This document shows, in pieces, positions 44,045-52,637 of a DNA stretch of 64,000 bases. The stretch is from Bin55 sp009840545 (GTDB taxonomy: Bacteria; Pseudomonadota; Gammaproteobacteria; Pseudomonadales; Azotimanducaceae): the NCBI GenBank assembly GCA_965208815.1, contig OZ242357.1:682001-746000 (forward strand), written 5' to 3'. The position numbers and the translations under genes are program-made. The notes under the pieces were generated by a model. It made no database searches. It saw only the letters and a list, made by a program, of their open reading frames with translations, and was not told where the DNA came from. How positions within the stretch are numbered: position 1 is the stretch's first letter; every line of letters begins with the position of its first letter.

Positions 44045-45007
44045 ATGCAATTACAGCCCGTATCGGCACAGCATCGACAGACTAATTACATTCCTTCGCC
44101 GTTACTGGATCCTCCAGTAGTGCTTCCTCTTCCTTCATGGACAAGCGATATCGATGAAGCGAGGTCCCACTTGTCGGAATATGGAATGTGTGTTCTTACC
44201 GACGTTCTTGCGTCGGACGAGATCGATCATCTGCGTCAAGCACTGGAGAGACAGTCGGATGCTGAACGCTTATTGGACTCTAAGGCACCCCCAGGAGCGA
44301 ATTCAAACCGGCAATCCATTTCCAATCTCGTCAATAAAGGCAAAGTGTTTCTCGACCTTGTAGAGCACAGCGTATCGGATAACCTTGCTGGTTTCTTGTT
44401 AGGCAAGAGCTTCTTGTTATCGAGTGTCACTGGTAATCTATGTCGAGCCCCAGTTGCAGAACCCCAACCTTTGCATCGGGATCAAGGCTATGTTCCAGCA
44501 ACTGTGGATTTTCCAGCGGCGTGCAATCTGCTATGGTGTCTTGACGACTTTTGTCCGGAAAATGGTGGGACGTGCGTCGTTCCCGGGAGTCATCGTTGGC
44601 ACGCAGACTTCCAAGTCAAACCTCCTCCCCGAGAACTTTCAGTTCAAATCACTGCACCGGTTGGAAGCGTTTTCGCTTGGGACGGTCGAGTATGGCACGG
44701 CTATGGCCCCAACGAGACAGGAGAACCGAGAAGAGCTGTTATCACTTATTATTGCCTGCCTTGGGTGCGACAACAAGAGAATTGGGGAATATCCTGCCTG
44801 CAGGAGGTATTGGATGAAGCTAGTCCCAAGCTGAGAAACAGAATGGGGTTGCGCACCTACGGCACCTTGGGTGGCATTAGTGGTACCCGTACTACCACGA
44901 CCGCAACCAAAGCATATCTGGGGAACTATGATGTGGAATTGCCGTCGCACATAATCGGCGAAGCGGGAAAACTCCATCGACTTCGTCGAGTTTCTAGAAT
45001 CGATTAG
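44045..45007 (+). CDS. Phytanoyl-CoA dioxygenase (PhyH)-family Fe(II)/2-oxoglutarate oxygenase
   Basis: 320 residues. The iron facial triad is LHRDQGYVP (H and D) with the distal His in RVWHGYGPNETGEPRRAV; the Arg that binds 2-oxoglutarate is in the same segment (EPRR). GGTCVVPGSHRWH is the usual strand before it. Full length with no signal peptide. Hydroxylates a small molecule or acyl-CoA; the divergent CoA-transferase fusion would fit an acyl-CoA substrate, but that is inference. ATG 44045 is upstream of the barrel, and the two divergent starts are 191 bases apart. Confidence 0.87.
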   Translation: MQLQPVSAQHRQTNYIPSPLLDPPVVLPLPSWTSDIDEARSHLSEYGMCVLTDVLASDEIDHLRQALERQSDAERLLDSKAPPGANSNRQSISNLVNKGKVFLDLVEHSVSDNLAGFLLGKSFLLSSVTGNLCRAPVAEPQPLHRDQGYVPATVDFPAACNLLWCLDDFCPENGGTCVVPGSHRWHADFQVKPPPRELSVQITAPVGSVFAWDGRVWHGYGPNETGEPRRAVITYYCLPWVRQQENWGISCLQEVLDEASPKLRNRMGLRTYGTLGGISGTRTTTTATKAYLGNYDVELPSHIIGEAGKLHRLRRVSRID

Positions 45008-45070
45008 TGGTTGTGGTGAGCATCGAAATTCAACAGGCATTTGTGTAGCACGGATCGGAAAAAAACTTCT

Positions 45071-45799
45071 ATGGCAGAAAACGGCAATTCATCACTTATC
45101 TCGGTCCAAAACCTGTGCCGAACATTTCAAGTCGGCGACATGGCAGTTCATGCACTTGATCATGTAACGCTGGATATCAGTCAGGGTGATTTTGTAGCTG
45201 TGATGGGTCCATCGGGGAGTGGAAAGTCGACCCTAATGAACATCTTGGGATGTTTGGACACGCCGACGTCCGGATCCTATCGATTGATGGACCAAGAAGT
45301 ATCTGACATGGAAGACGGATTATTGTCAAATATTCGTAATAGATATATAGGTTTTGTATTTCAGAGTTTTCATTTGTTGCCGCGGCTTACTGCATTGGAA
45401 AACGTGCTATTGCCGATGCGTTATCGCAAGCAAGACGAAGACGTGCGTATTGATCGCGATAGAGTTCGAGAGATTATGGAACGTTTGGGAATCGCGGATC
45501 GAATGCAGCATCATCCCAACCAACTCTCGGGAGGTCAGCGCCAAAGGGTTGCGATTGCACGAGCGCTGGTTACGAGACCATCATTACTTCTAGCAGATGA
45601 ACCAACAGGAAATTTGGATTCAAAGACATCTGAAGGAATAATGACATTATTTGACGAGCTAAATGCAGACAATCAAACCATTCTCATTGTCACGCACGAG
45701 GACGAAGTCGCACGCCATGCAAAACGTGTAGTTCTGATGCGAGACGGCAAAATCGAACAGCAAGTCTTGCAGCAAGACAGACCAAGCCAATGGACTTAA
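45071..45799 (+). CDS. ABC transporter ATP-binding protein, MacB/LolD type
   Basis: 242 residues from ATG 45071. Walker A GPSGSGKST, Q-loop FQSFHLLPRL, signature LSGGQRQRVAIARAL, Walker B LLLADEPTGNLD, H-switch IVTHEDEVA. The sequence is of the LolD/MacB ATPase class that pairs with FtsX-like permeases and moves substrates through mechanotransmission. First gene of an operon with three adaptor genes and the permease (45071-50529), all with overlapping or tight junctions. Its 3' end overlaps the first adaptor gene by 10 bases. A GTG at 45041 lies farther upstream, but ATG gives the normal length. Confidence 0.95.
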   Translation: MAENGNSSLISVQNLCRTFQVGDMAVHALDHVTLDISQGDFVAVMGPSGSGKSTLMNILGCLDTPTSGSYRLMDQEVSDMEDGLLSNIRNRYIGFVFQSFHLLPRLTALENVLLPMRYRKQDEDVRIDRDRVREIMERLGIADRMQHHPNQLSGGQRQRVAIARALVTRPSLLLADEPTGNLDSKTSEGIMTLFDELNADNQTILIVTHEDEVARHAKRVVLMRDGKIEQQVLQQDRPSQWT

Positions 45800-46824
45800 A
45801 GAGGGCTCAACCTATGCATTCACGAATGTTTGGAAATCGCACCGCTGCAGTGGGTCTCACTGTGGCATCTTTGGGATTGCTTGCAAGCAGCGCATACGCA
45901 GAATCGACGTTCTTGACGGGAGAGATAGAGGACGGTGGGGCGCAGATAATACTAATGCCGCGCCTTGCAATATCCAACACAAACACTCGAATGGTCGAGT
46001 GGATGGCGCCCGAGGGTTCAGGTGTAGCGGTCGGAGATCCAGTAGTTAGACTTGATCCTAGCGATCTAATCGCTCAAAAGGAAAATCTGGAGATTCAACT
46101 TGAGGACACATTGGCCAATGCGGAGTCTCAGGTTGCACAGCAGGAACTCGCAATATTTGATGCGGAGACAGCCCTTATTCGGGCGGAATCCAATTTGGAA
46201 ATTGCAAAAATGGATGCTTCCGTACCCAAAGGAACCATTCCTGAGCTCACATTTGAACGCAATCAGCTGCTGTTAGCGAATGCGACAAATGCGGTAAAAC
46301 GTGCGGTAACAGCGCTAGAAAACGCCATACTCACAAAGGAGGAATCCATTCCGGTCCGCGAACGAGGGGTTGAACAGGCAAAGAGTGACATGGCGGAAAT
46401 CGACGAGGCGGTTGAACAAACCGAAATTCTCGCTACTCAGCCTGGGTTGGTCATCTATGGTTTCAATAGGTGGACAGATGAAAAAATATACCCGGGAGCC
46501 ACCGTGATGAGCAGTATGGAAATTGCCAAAGTAGCAAGCCAGGACTCGTTGCAATTTCGGTTTTGGACTCACGAAGCTGACGTACGGAAGCTCAAAATGG
46601 GGACCGAAGTGATCGTTACAGCAGATTCGCTACCAGAATACGCAGTGTCGGCTCGCATAACTTGGATTTCTTCTCAGGCGAATGACCGTGACTGGAGTGA
46701 TGGTGGCTACTTCGAAGTGATTGCAGAACCTAACGACGGTGTGGAACTTCCACCGAAGTTTCTACCGGGCATGGCGGTTGTGGGTGAAGTGCTCAATTTA
46801 GAACCAATGGATGATCAAACATGA
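45790..46824 (+). CDS. HlyD-family periplasmic adaptor protein (first of three)
   Basis: 344 residues from ATG 45790 (or ATG 45823). Signal peptide ending SSAYA. A lipoyl-half strand (MVEWMAPEGSGVAVGDPVVRLDPSDL), then a long coiled coil of about 140 residues, then beta-barrel domains (VMSSMEIAKVASQDSLQFRFW, LPPKFLPGMAVVGEVLN). Lacks the C-terminal permease-docking part of longer MFPs. Its start overlaps the ATPase gene and its last codon overlaps the next adaptor (ATGA, 4 bases), so the three adaptors are translated in tandem. The substrate of the system is unknown. Confidence 0.88.
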   Translation: MDLKRAQPMHSRMFGNRTAAVGLTVASLGLLASSAYAESTFLTGEIEDGGAQIILMPRLAISNTNTRMVEWMAPEGSGVAVGDPVVRLDPSDLIAQKENLEIQLEDTLANAESQVAQQELAIFDAETALIRAESNLEIAKMDASVPKGTIPELTFERNQLLLANATNAVKRAVTALENAILTKEESIPVRERGVEQAKSDMAEIDEAVEQTEILATQPGLVIYGFNRWTDEKIYPGATVMSSMEIAKVASQDSLQFRFWTHEADVRKLKMGTEVIVTADSLPEYAVSARITWISSQANDRDWSDGGYFEVIAEPNDGVELPPKFLPGMAVVGEVLNLEPMDDQT

Positions 46825-48014
46825 ACACAAAGAAACACAATACTTCGTATCGAAGACGTGCGATGATCTTAGGTGTACTGTCCAGTGCTGTCTGCTTGTG
46901 CTTCGCAGTGTCTGCATTTGCTGCGAATTGGTATGAAGTAGTCAAGGAAAACCGTGTGGTTACGATTACTGCAACCGGTTCTGTTGAATCAGCTAGCGAA
47001 CACAACATCGGCGTGCCTCCTTCAGATAGTTGGAGATTGCGTCTTGATTGGTTGGTAGAGGAAGGGACCAGAGTACGCAAAGGAGGGAGGATTTTCACAA
47101 TTGAATCTTCTTCTCAGCAACGAGACCTTGAGGAATTGCAAGGTCGTTTGCAGGTCATGCATGGACAAGTTGAGTCACAGAAGGAGAAGAACTTACAAGA
47201 TATCGAGGCTGAAAAGCTGGATCGTGCCAATTTGGAGAGCGATGCTATAAAAGCCACACGAAAAGCTGAAATGCCAGCCGGAGTAGTGCCAGGAATCGAA
47301 CACAAAAGGCTTCGCGAGCAAGAGCGATTGGCAAACACTCTCTACGAACGTGCATTAACCCGGCAGACGATGAGCGAGCGGTCGAGAGAACTACAGAAGG
47401 CTTCACTGGACCGACAGATTGAACGAATCGAGCGGAATCTCGAACAACGACAGAGAGAGATGGATTCATTCACGGTTCGTTCTCCCATCGATGGACTTGC
47501 CATCGTTGGTACTAACTGGGAGGGACAGAAGCTTGAATCCGGCTCGCGAGTTGGTCCCGGGTGGCCAGTAGTCACTGTAGTGGACGACAAGAACATTCTT
47601 GTAAGAGGAACGGTCCATGAACAATGGGCGGCAAAGTTGGCTGTTGGTCAGCGTGCCATCATAGAGACCGATGCACTAGTCGGGTCCAAACTGCAAGGTA
47701 CTGTCTCCTCAGTTGGAAACACTGTTCGACGCAAGTCACAGAGATCTCCCACAATGGTGCGAGACTTCACGGTTGAGTTGGACGAGGACTACTCTCATGT
47801 GTTGGATCTCAATATGAACGTTCATGTCACTATAGAGGTGGACACTTTGGTTGATGCGATCGCCGTGCCCAAAGAAGCATTGGTGTATCGTCAGGGCAAA
47901 CCGGGAGTCGTAACCCAACAAGCGTGGACACCAGTCGAACTGGGTAGTAGCGCGAGCGAAGGATTTTTCATTGTTTTGGATGGCCTCGAAGCGGGCCAAA
48001 GAGTTAAGTTGTAA
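46821..48014 (+). CDS. HlyD-family periplasmic adaptor protein (second of three)
   Basis: 397 residues. N-terminal signal or anchor (MILGVLSSAVCLCFAVSAFAA), lipoyl half EEGTRVRKGGRIFTIESS, a coiled coil of about 150 residues (LEELQGRLQVMHGQV...LEQRQREMDS), lipoyl second half FTVRSPIDGLAIVG, beta-barrel and a membrane-proximal domain with IAVPKEALVYRQGKPGV. Related to the first adaptor, sharing a loop of similar shape (PAGVVPGIEHKR versus PKGTIPELTFER). Ends with a TAATG junction shared with the third adaptor (1-base overlap). Confidence 0.9.
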   Translation: MNTKKHNTSYRRRAMILGVLSSAVCLCFAVSAFAANWYEVVKENRVVTITATGSVESASEHNIGVPPSDSWRLRLDWLVEEGTRVRKGGRIFTIESSSQQRDLEELQGRLQVMHGQVESQKEKNLQDIEAEKLDRANLESDAIKATRKAEMPAGVVPGIEHKRLREQERLANTLYERALTRQTMSERSRELQKASLDRQIERIERNLEQRQREMDSFTVRSPIDGLAIVGTNWEGQKLESGSRVGPGWPVVTVVDDKNILVRGTVHEQWAAKLAVGQRAIIETDALVGSKLQGTVSSVGNTVRRKSQRSPTMVRDFTVELDEDYSHVLDLNMNVHVTIEVDTLVDAIAVPKEALVYRQGKPGVVTQQAWTPVELGSSASEGFFIVLDGLEAGQRVKL

Positions 48015-49228
48015 TGAATCATTCAAGAATCCCAGTTGCAGCGATAGTTGCAGGCTTCTTATTTGGAATAGCGGGTTGTAATCAGTCTGGACCAACCTAC
48101 TCAAGCGTTACTGTCGAACCAAAGGATCACACCTTTGAAGTTCAGGCTTTGGGAGAAATCAAAGCTACCGAGGAAGTGACCATCGGCGTTCCAAGCAACG
48201 TCAATATGAGCTTTCAAATACTTTGGCTGGTTCCTGAGTACTCCGAAGTGAAGAAAGGCGACATCATCGCACGCTTCGACGACGCAGCAGTGATAACTGA
48301 GATTGAACGGAGAGAGCTCGAAATCGAACAGCTCGAGCTTGAAGTAAGGCAAACGGGACGCAACAACGACTCGACCATTACACAGATTGATCACAACACC
48401 ATTCGCGTTGAGGGCGAAATGGACATTGCAGAGAACTACAAAGACGTTGACGAAGCTGCGTTTAGCAAGCATGAGATTATTGATGCAATCGACAACCTGG
48501 AGTATTTGTCGGTACAGAAGCAGTTTTACCTGTGGGAAAAGGAATCAAACCAGCGTAGAGTTGATGCAGAGTCTCAAAGAATCGGAGCGGACATGGAGAT
48601 GTCTCAGCAGGGTCTTGATCGAAACATAAAGGCCCTAGAAATCATGGAACTCCAAAGCCCCGAAGACGGAACGTTCGTTTACGCCTCAGTAGGATGGGGT
48701 GGTCAGAAAGTTGCACCGGGACAAACTATTTGGCGTGGACGACGCATCGGATCATTGCCTATAAGAGGAAAAGTGCGAGCAGAAATTCATGTACTGGAAG
48801 TTGATGCGGTGGGAATTGAGGAAGGACAAAAGGTTGAGTTTCGCATCGACAGCGCAATGGATAGTGTGTTCACTGGCACTGTTACCGAAGTACCGCGTAT
48901 GGCTCGTTCGCTCGACGGATTCGATCCGACGAAGTATCGCATCGTTCATGCGGAGTTTGACGAAGTTGACCCTGATCTGATGCGAGTGGGTAGCAGTATT
49001 TCAGCGACCATAACAACGGACGTTCTACAGGAAGCAATTCTTGTGCCGCAACAAGCTGTTTTCTTCGACGAAGACAAACCACACGTTTATGTGTTCGCGA
49101 GCAGTCCCGAGCCACAAATGCGATATGTGGAACTTGGACGCAAGAGTCCAACGCTTATCGAAATATCCAGCGGGCTCGAAGCTGGCGAGCGGATTAGTTT
49201 GGTTGCTCCTACTCAAACCCCAACCTAA
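48014..49228 (+). CDS. HlyD-family adaptor lipoprotein (third of three)
   Basis: 404 residues with a lipoprotein signal peptide: lipobox FGIAGC with Cys at about residue 22. Then a lipoyl half (VPEYSEVKKGDIIARFDD), coiled coil, SPEDGTFVYASVGWGG, and barrel/MP domains with ILVPQQAVFFDEDKPHVYVF. Lipidation would tether it to a membrane, unlike its two upstream relatives. It is translationally coupled to the second adaptor by TAATG. The permease gene begins 35 bases later. Three non-identical adaptors for one permease is unusual; hetero-oligomeric adaptor hexamers are the simplest explanation. Confidence 0.9.
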   Translation: MNHSRIPVAAIVAGFLFGIAGCNQSGPTYSSVTVEPKDHTFEVQALGEIKATEEVTIGVPSNVNMSFQILWLVPEYSEVKKGDIIARFDDAAVITEIERRELEIEQLELEVRQTGRNNDSTITQIDHNTIRVEGEMDIAENYKDVDEAAFSKHEIIDAIDNLEYLSVQKQFYLWEKESNQRRVDAESQRIGADMEMSQQGLDRNIKALEIMELQSPEDGTFVYASVGWGGQKVAPGQTIWRGRRIGSLPIRGKVRAEIHVLEVDAVGIEEGQKVEFRIDSAMDSVFTGTVTEVPRMARSLDGFDPTKYRIVHAEFDEVDPDLMRVGSSISATITTDVLQEAILVPQQAVFFDEDKPHVYVFASSPEPQMRYVELGRKSPTLIEISSGLEAGERISLVAPTQTPT

Positions 49229-49263
49229 GCGTTCGCTACTGGTTCATTGAAATAGGAAGCTAG

Positions 49264-50529
49264 ATGTCTCGAATCTTTGCCTTTTTTAGTAAGGATCTCA
49301 TTCCAGATGTGAAGCTCGCTCTCACCTATCTGGCGCACCACGGTCTTCGTACATTTCTAACCTTGTTAGGAATGATCTTCGGAGTTGGCGCTGTGATTGC
49401 GATGTTGGCCGTAAGTCGGGGCGGCGAGATAGAAGCGCTGAAGATGATTGAGGGTATGGGAGTTCACAATCTCATTGTGCATGACGAGAGTCCGTTCGAT
49501 GATAGTCTAGCGGACATTCGACAGCATTCGGCAGGACTATCAGTAGCCGATGCCAAAGCAATTGCCGATACGATGCCCTTTGTGGAGACGTGGGCTGGGA
49601 TTCGCCAAGTGCCGGTTTGGGACGATCTCTTTTCGCCCGAAGGAAGCAGTTCGGCGGAAGTTTGGGCGGTGAGTCCAAGGTTCTTTCAGATGTCTGGATT
49701 GGATCCAGATCTTGGCCGTTTGTTTGGCGAAGCTGACGACGATGAGTTTGCCCAAGTTGCGGTCTTGGGCGATGCGGCAGCCCGGCGACTATTTCCCAGA
49801 GGCGACGCAATTGGGCAGCGTGTCAAGGTCAACTATCTGTGGGTCGAAGTTATTGGCGTGATTCGAGATCGACAACTTTCCGGTGAGAGCTTTCAAGGCG
49901 AACAAGTAGGTGGAGAGAGTGATCGTGTTTACATTCCGCTACAAACGGGACTCAAACGTATGGCACGGGATCAAATGGATTCCGAGCTGTCGATGCTCAA
50001 GATAAAGATTGAACCCGGACAGGACTTGTCGGCTGCTTCAGAGGCGATAGACCTCATACTAGATAGACGACATGGCGGACAGGACGACTTTCGAATGGTC
50101 GTACCCGCGAAATTGCTCGCTCAGCAGAGGCAAACACAGAGAATTTTTGCCATTGTGATGTGTGTGGTTGCTGGAATCTCGCTGGTGGTTGGCGGAATCG
50201 GAATCATGAATATCATGCTCGCTTGCGTGCTCGAAAGGAGATCTGAAATTGGATTGCTCCGCGCTGTGGGGGCACGACGTACAGACGTTGTCAGACAGTT
50301 CTTGATTGAAACAACGGTTATTGCGTTACTAGGAGCTTTCCTCGGGATTATTGCCGGCGTAGTAATCGCCTACGGAGTGAATCTCTTTTCACATTGGGCG
50401 GTCGCATTTTCCCTGCTGAGCATTGTTGTTGCAGTCATCGTGTGTGCCACAATCGCTGTGGGGTTTGGCGTATATCCTGCCATGGCGGCCTCAAAACTCG
50501 ATCCAGTCGCCGCACTCCAATCCGAATAG
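49264..50529 (+). CDS. MacB/FtsX-type ABC permease
   Basis: 421 residues. Four transmembrane helices: one near the N-terminus (FLTLLGMIFGVGAVIAML), then a large periplasmic MacB-core domain (residues about 50-280), and three at the C-terminus with GGIGIMNIMLACVLERRSEIGLLRAVGARR, the FtsX signature. It has no ATPase domain, so it needs the ATPase encoded at 45071. Uses cytoplasmic ATP hydrolysis to drive periplasmic work: lipoprotein extraction or export of peptides, antibiotics or siderophores in relatives. ATG 49264 with a nearby purine tract (AATAGGAAG). Last gene of the operon. Confidence 0.95.
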   Translation: MSRIFAFFSKDLIPDVKLALTYLAHHGLRTFLTLLGMIFGVGAVIAMLAVSRGGEIEALKMIEGMGVHNLIVHDESPFDDSLADIRQHSAGLSVADAKAIADTMPFVETWAGIRQVPVWDDLFSPEGSSSAEVWAVSPRFFQMSGLDPDLGRLFGEADDDEFAQVAVLGDAAARRLFPRGDAIGQRVKVNYLWVEVIGVIRDRQLSGESFQGEQVGGESDRVYIPLQTGLKRMARDQMDSELSMLKIKIEPGQDLSAASEAIDLILDRRHGGQDDFRMVVPAKLLAQQRQTQRIFAIVMCVVAGISLVVGGIGIMNIMLACVLERRSEIGLLRAVGARRTDVVRQFLIETTVIALLGAFLGIIAGVVIAYGVNLFSHWAVAFSLLSIVVAVIVCATIAVGFGVYPAMAASKLDPVAALQSE

Positions 50530-50776
50530 ACACAAATACACGTCAAAGGACAAAATTCGTCCTTGCTGTGTTAGACGTTGTGTTTGATCCGTTGTCGTCT
50601 TGCTACAGGGATTTTTCTCGCGTGCCCAAAAACAGCCTGTGCTTTGTCATAGAGCTCAACTAGAAAGGCGTGCAAGGTAGTTGAGTGGCTCGCAGCTTGT
50701 TGAACTGAAGCTCGAGTAGATGACCGATTCAATATGATTTGCTACCGCTGGGCGATTAACTGCTTGAACAAATGCA

Positions 50777-52567
50777 ATGTCTGACTCAGAAGCTGTGAAA
50801 CGTTTCAAAGAACCGAAGTCCATACTTCTTGGGTTCCTAATTGGCAGTTCAGTCGCTGTTCTGGTCTGGTTTGTATGTGTACAGATACTTGGCGGGTCGT
50901 CTAGTTCGGAAGCTAAAACGTCAACACAGGAAATTGATGGTGCGTCCCCAGCTACGGGTTCCATTGCTCGAGAGTTGGAGCAACTTGAAGACTTCGAACG
51001 GAGCTTCTCGGGAACTGCTTCGCTATACAACGCGATTTCAATTAAGGATGAGATTGACCTCTTAGATTGGCTTGATGAGTCGGTGGAATTGCAATCTTTA
51101 GCTGACCGACATGCCGTTCAGTCTGTAATCTTCGAGCGATTCAGTGAACTTAACCCTGATGACGCACTTCAACATGCGCTGAAAATACCTCGGGAGGATC
51201 AATCGAGGGCAATCGAAAGTGTGTTTGGTGTTTGGTCAGTCTCGGATTTGGACTCTGCAATAGAGGCAGGTTCCAACTTGGAGCCATTTCTGAAACACAA
51301 AGCTCTCATTGCAATTCTAAAGACTAGGTCGGACTTAAGGGAAGACTTGCAACTGAAGATAGCAACGCAGTTTGACGGAGCACGCTTCGTACCACAGTTG
51401 ATGGCGGAACGAATCGCTCGGGAGATGGGTGGGAATCCAGAACGGGCTTGGAATGCTATTGTCAAGAACGAACAATCTCTGGTCAGTAGAGCGGGATTGC
51501 TGGCGGATCTCGCAGGAGACTGGAGGCAACAGAACAGCGAGCGGCTCATCGAGAAAATTGTCGAGTCAATCAATCCTGGAGTGGATGCTTGGAGTTCTGA
51601 GAAGTATGTCTTTCTTCGCTATGTCGTGAAAGTGCTTGCCCGAGTCAATCCGCAAGAGATCTTTGATCAGGCGTCCTCGCTCTCTCATTCGTGCAGAGAT
51701 GCCCTAATGCACGCTATTGCAGAGGAGTGGGCTCAATCCGATCCTGTATCCGCTTTTTCAACAGTCTCGAACTATGAGCAAAACACGGGTTATAAGAACC
51801 TGACAAGCACGGTAGCAAGTGTTTGGGCTCGTTCAGATTTGCAAGCATTGATCGCCAACATGGAATCTTACTCAGCAGATCTAAAGCTTGCGGGTCTTGA
51901 GCAAGCAGTAATCGCGATCGCGCGGTCAATTCCCCAAGAAGCCATCAGTTTGATGGATGAATTGGCGAACCAAGGACTAAAGATATCCGTGATTCAGAGC
52001 TCATTTGTCAAGGAGTGGTCGATGCAAGACCCTCAATCAGCAACAAAATGGGTTCAATCACGACAAGAGAGTTTTGGTCCTGGTGCCTTGGACATGCTGC
52101 ATATTGCTCTCGTTAATTTGGCTCCACTTGAACCTGAGCTTGCTATGGATATTGCGCTGAGGAACCTCTCGGAGGAAGAGGGAAGAGCTTTGGATCTTGA
52201 GGTTGTACTCTCGCTCGTCGGAACTGACCTGGAATCAGCTGAAGCATTGTTGCCAAGAGTTTCCAAGGAGTCAAAGCTCAGTGCTGTCATATGGTTGGCT
52301 TGCCATCTAACCGCCAATGGCAGACCACAGCGTGCTTTGCAATTGGGAGATCATCTACACGAGAGTGAGAAGACAAACCTCTTCTATTCAGTTTTCCCAA
52401 CATGGGCGGCCAACAACCCGTTGCAGATGATGAATGCTCTCGATGAACTTGCCACACCAGCTATTCGCAAAATAGCAGCAACTCAATTGGTTCAACGGCA
52501 GCAGTCCCATCCACTACTGTCTCATGACCAATTGAAGTATGTCAAGAGCTTCTTGAATGGTGATTGA
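50777..52567 (+). CDS. Membrane-anchored helical-repeat protein of unknown function (first of a tandem pair)
   Basis: 596 residues. A short cytoplasmic N-terminus, one transmembrane helix (ILLGFLIGSSVAVLVWFVCVQIL, about 15-37), then a linker and about 500 residues of alpha-helical repeats with a periodic pattern such as LNPDDALQHALKIPREDQSRAIESVFGVW and DPVSAFSTVSNYEQN. The layout is like HEAT/TPR-type solenoids that bind proteins in the periplasm. No catalytic motif. A paralogue follows immediately (52638) with the same layout and similar C-terminus (GRPQRALQLGDHLHES versus GRPLEALELGKKMHEE). It lies 247 bases downstream of the ABC operon on the same strand. Function unknown. Confidence 0.75.
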   Translation: MSDSEAVKRFKEPKSILLGFLIGSSVAVLVWFVCVQILGGSSSSEAKTSTQEIDGASPATGSIARELEQLEDFERSFSGTASLYNAISIKDEIDLLDWLDESVELQSLADRHAVQSVIFERFSELNPDDALQHALKIPREDQSRAIESVFGVWSVSDLDSAIEAGSNLEPFLKHKALIAILKTRSDLREDLQLKIATQFDGARFVPQLMAERIAREMGGNPERAWNAIVKNEQSLVSRAGLLADLAGDWRQQNSERLIEKIVESINPGVDAWSSEKYVFLRYVVKVLARVNPQEIFDQASSLSHSCRDALMHAIAEEWAQSDPVSAFSTVSNYEQNTGYKNLTSTVASVWARSDLQALIANMESYSADLKLAGLEQAVIAIARSIPQEAISLMDELANQGLKISVIQSSFVKEWSMQDPQSATKWVQSRQESFGPGALDMLHIALVNLAPLEPELAMDIALRNLSEEEGRALDLEVVLSLVGTDLESAEALLPRVSKESKLSAVIWLACHLTANGRPQRALQLGDHLHESEKTNLFYSVFPTWAANNPLQMMNALDELATPAIRKIAATQLVQRQQSHPLLSHDQLKYVKSFLNGD

Positions 52568-52637
52568 ATGATGCATGTTGGTCACATATGGGTTGCCATT
52601 TCTGACTGGATGAGATCTAGACGGTAGATCTGTCGAT

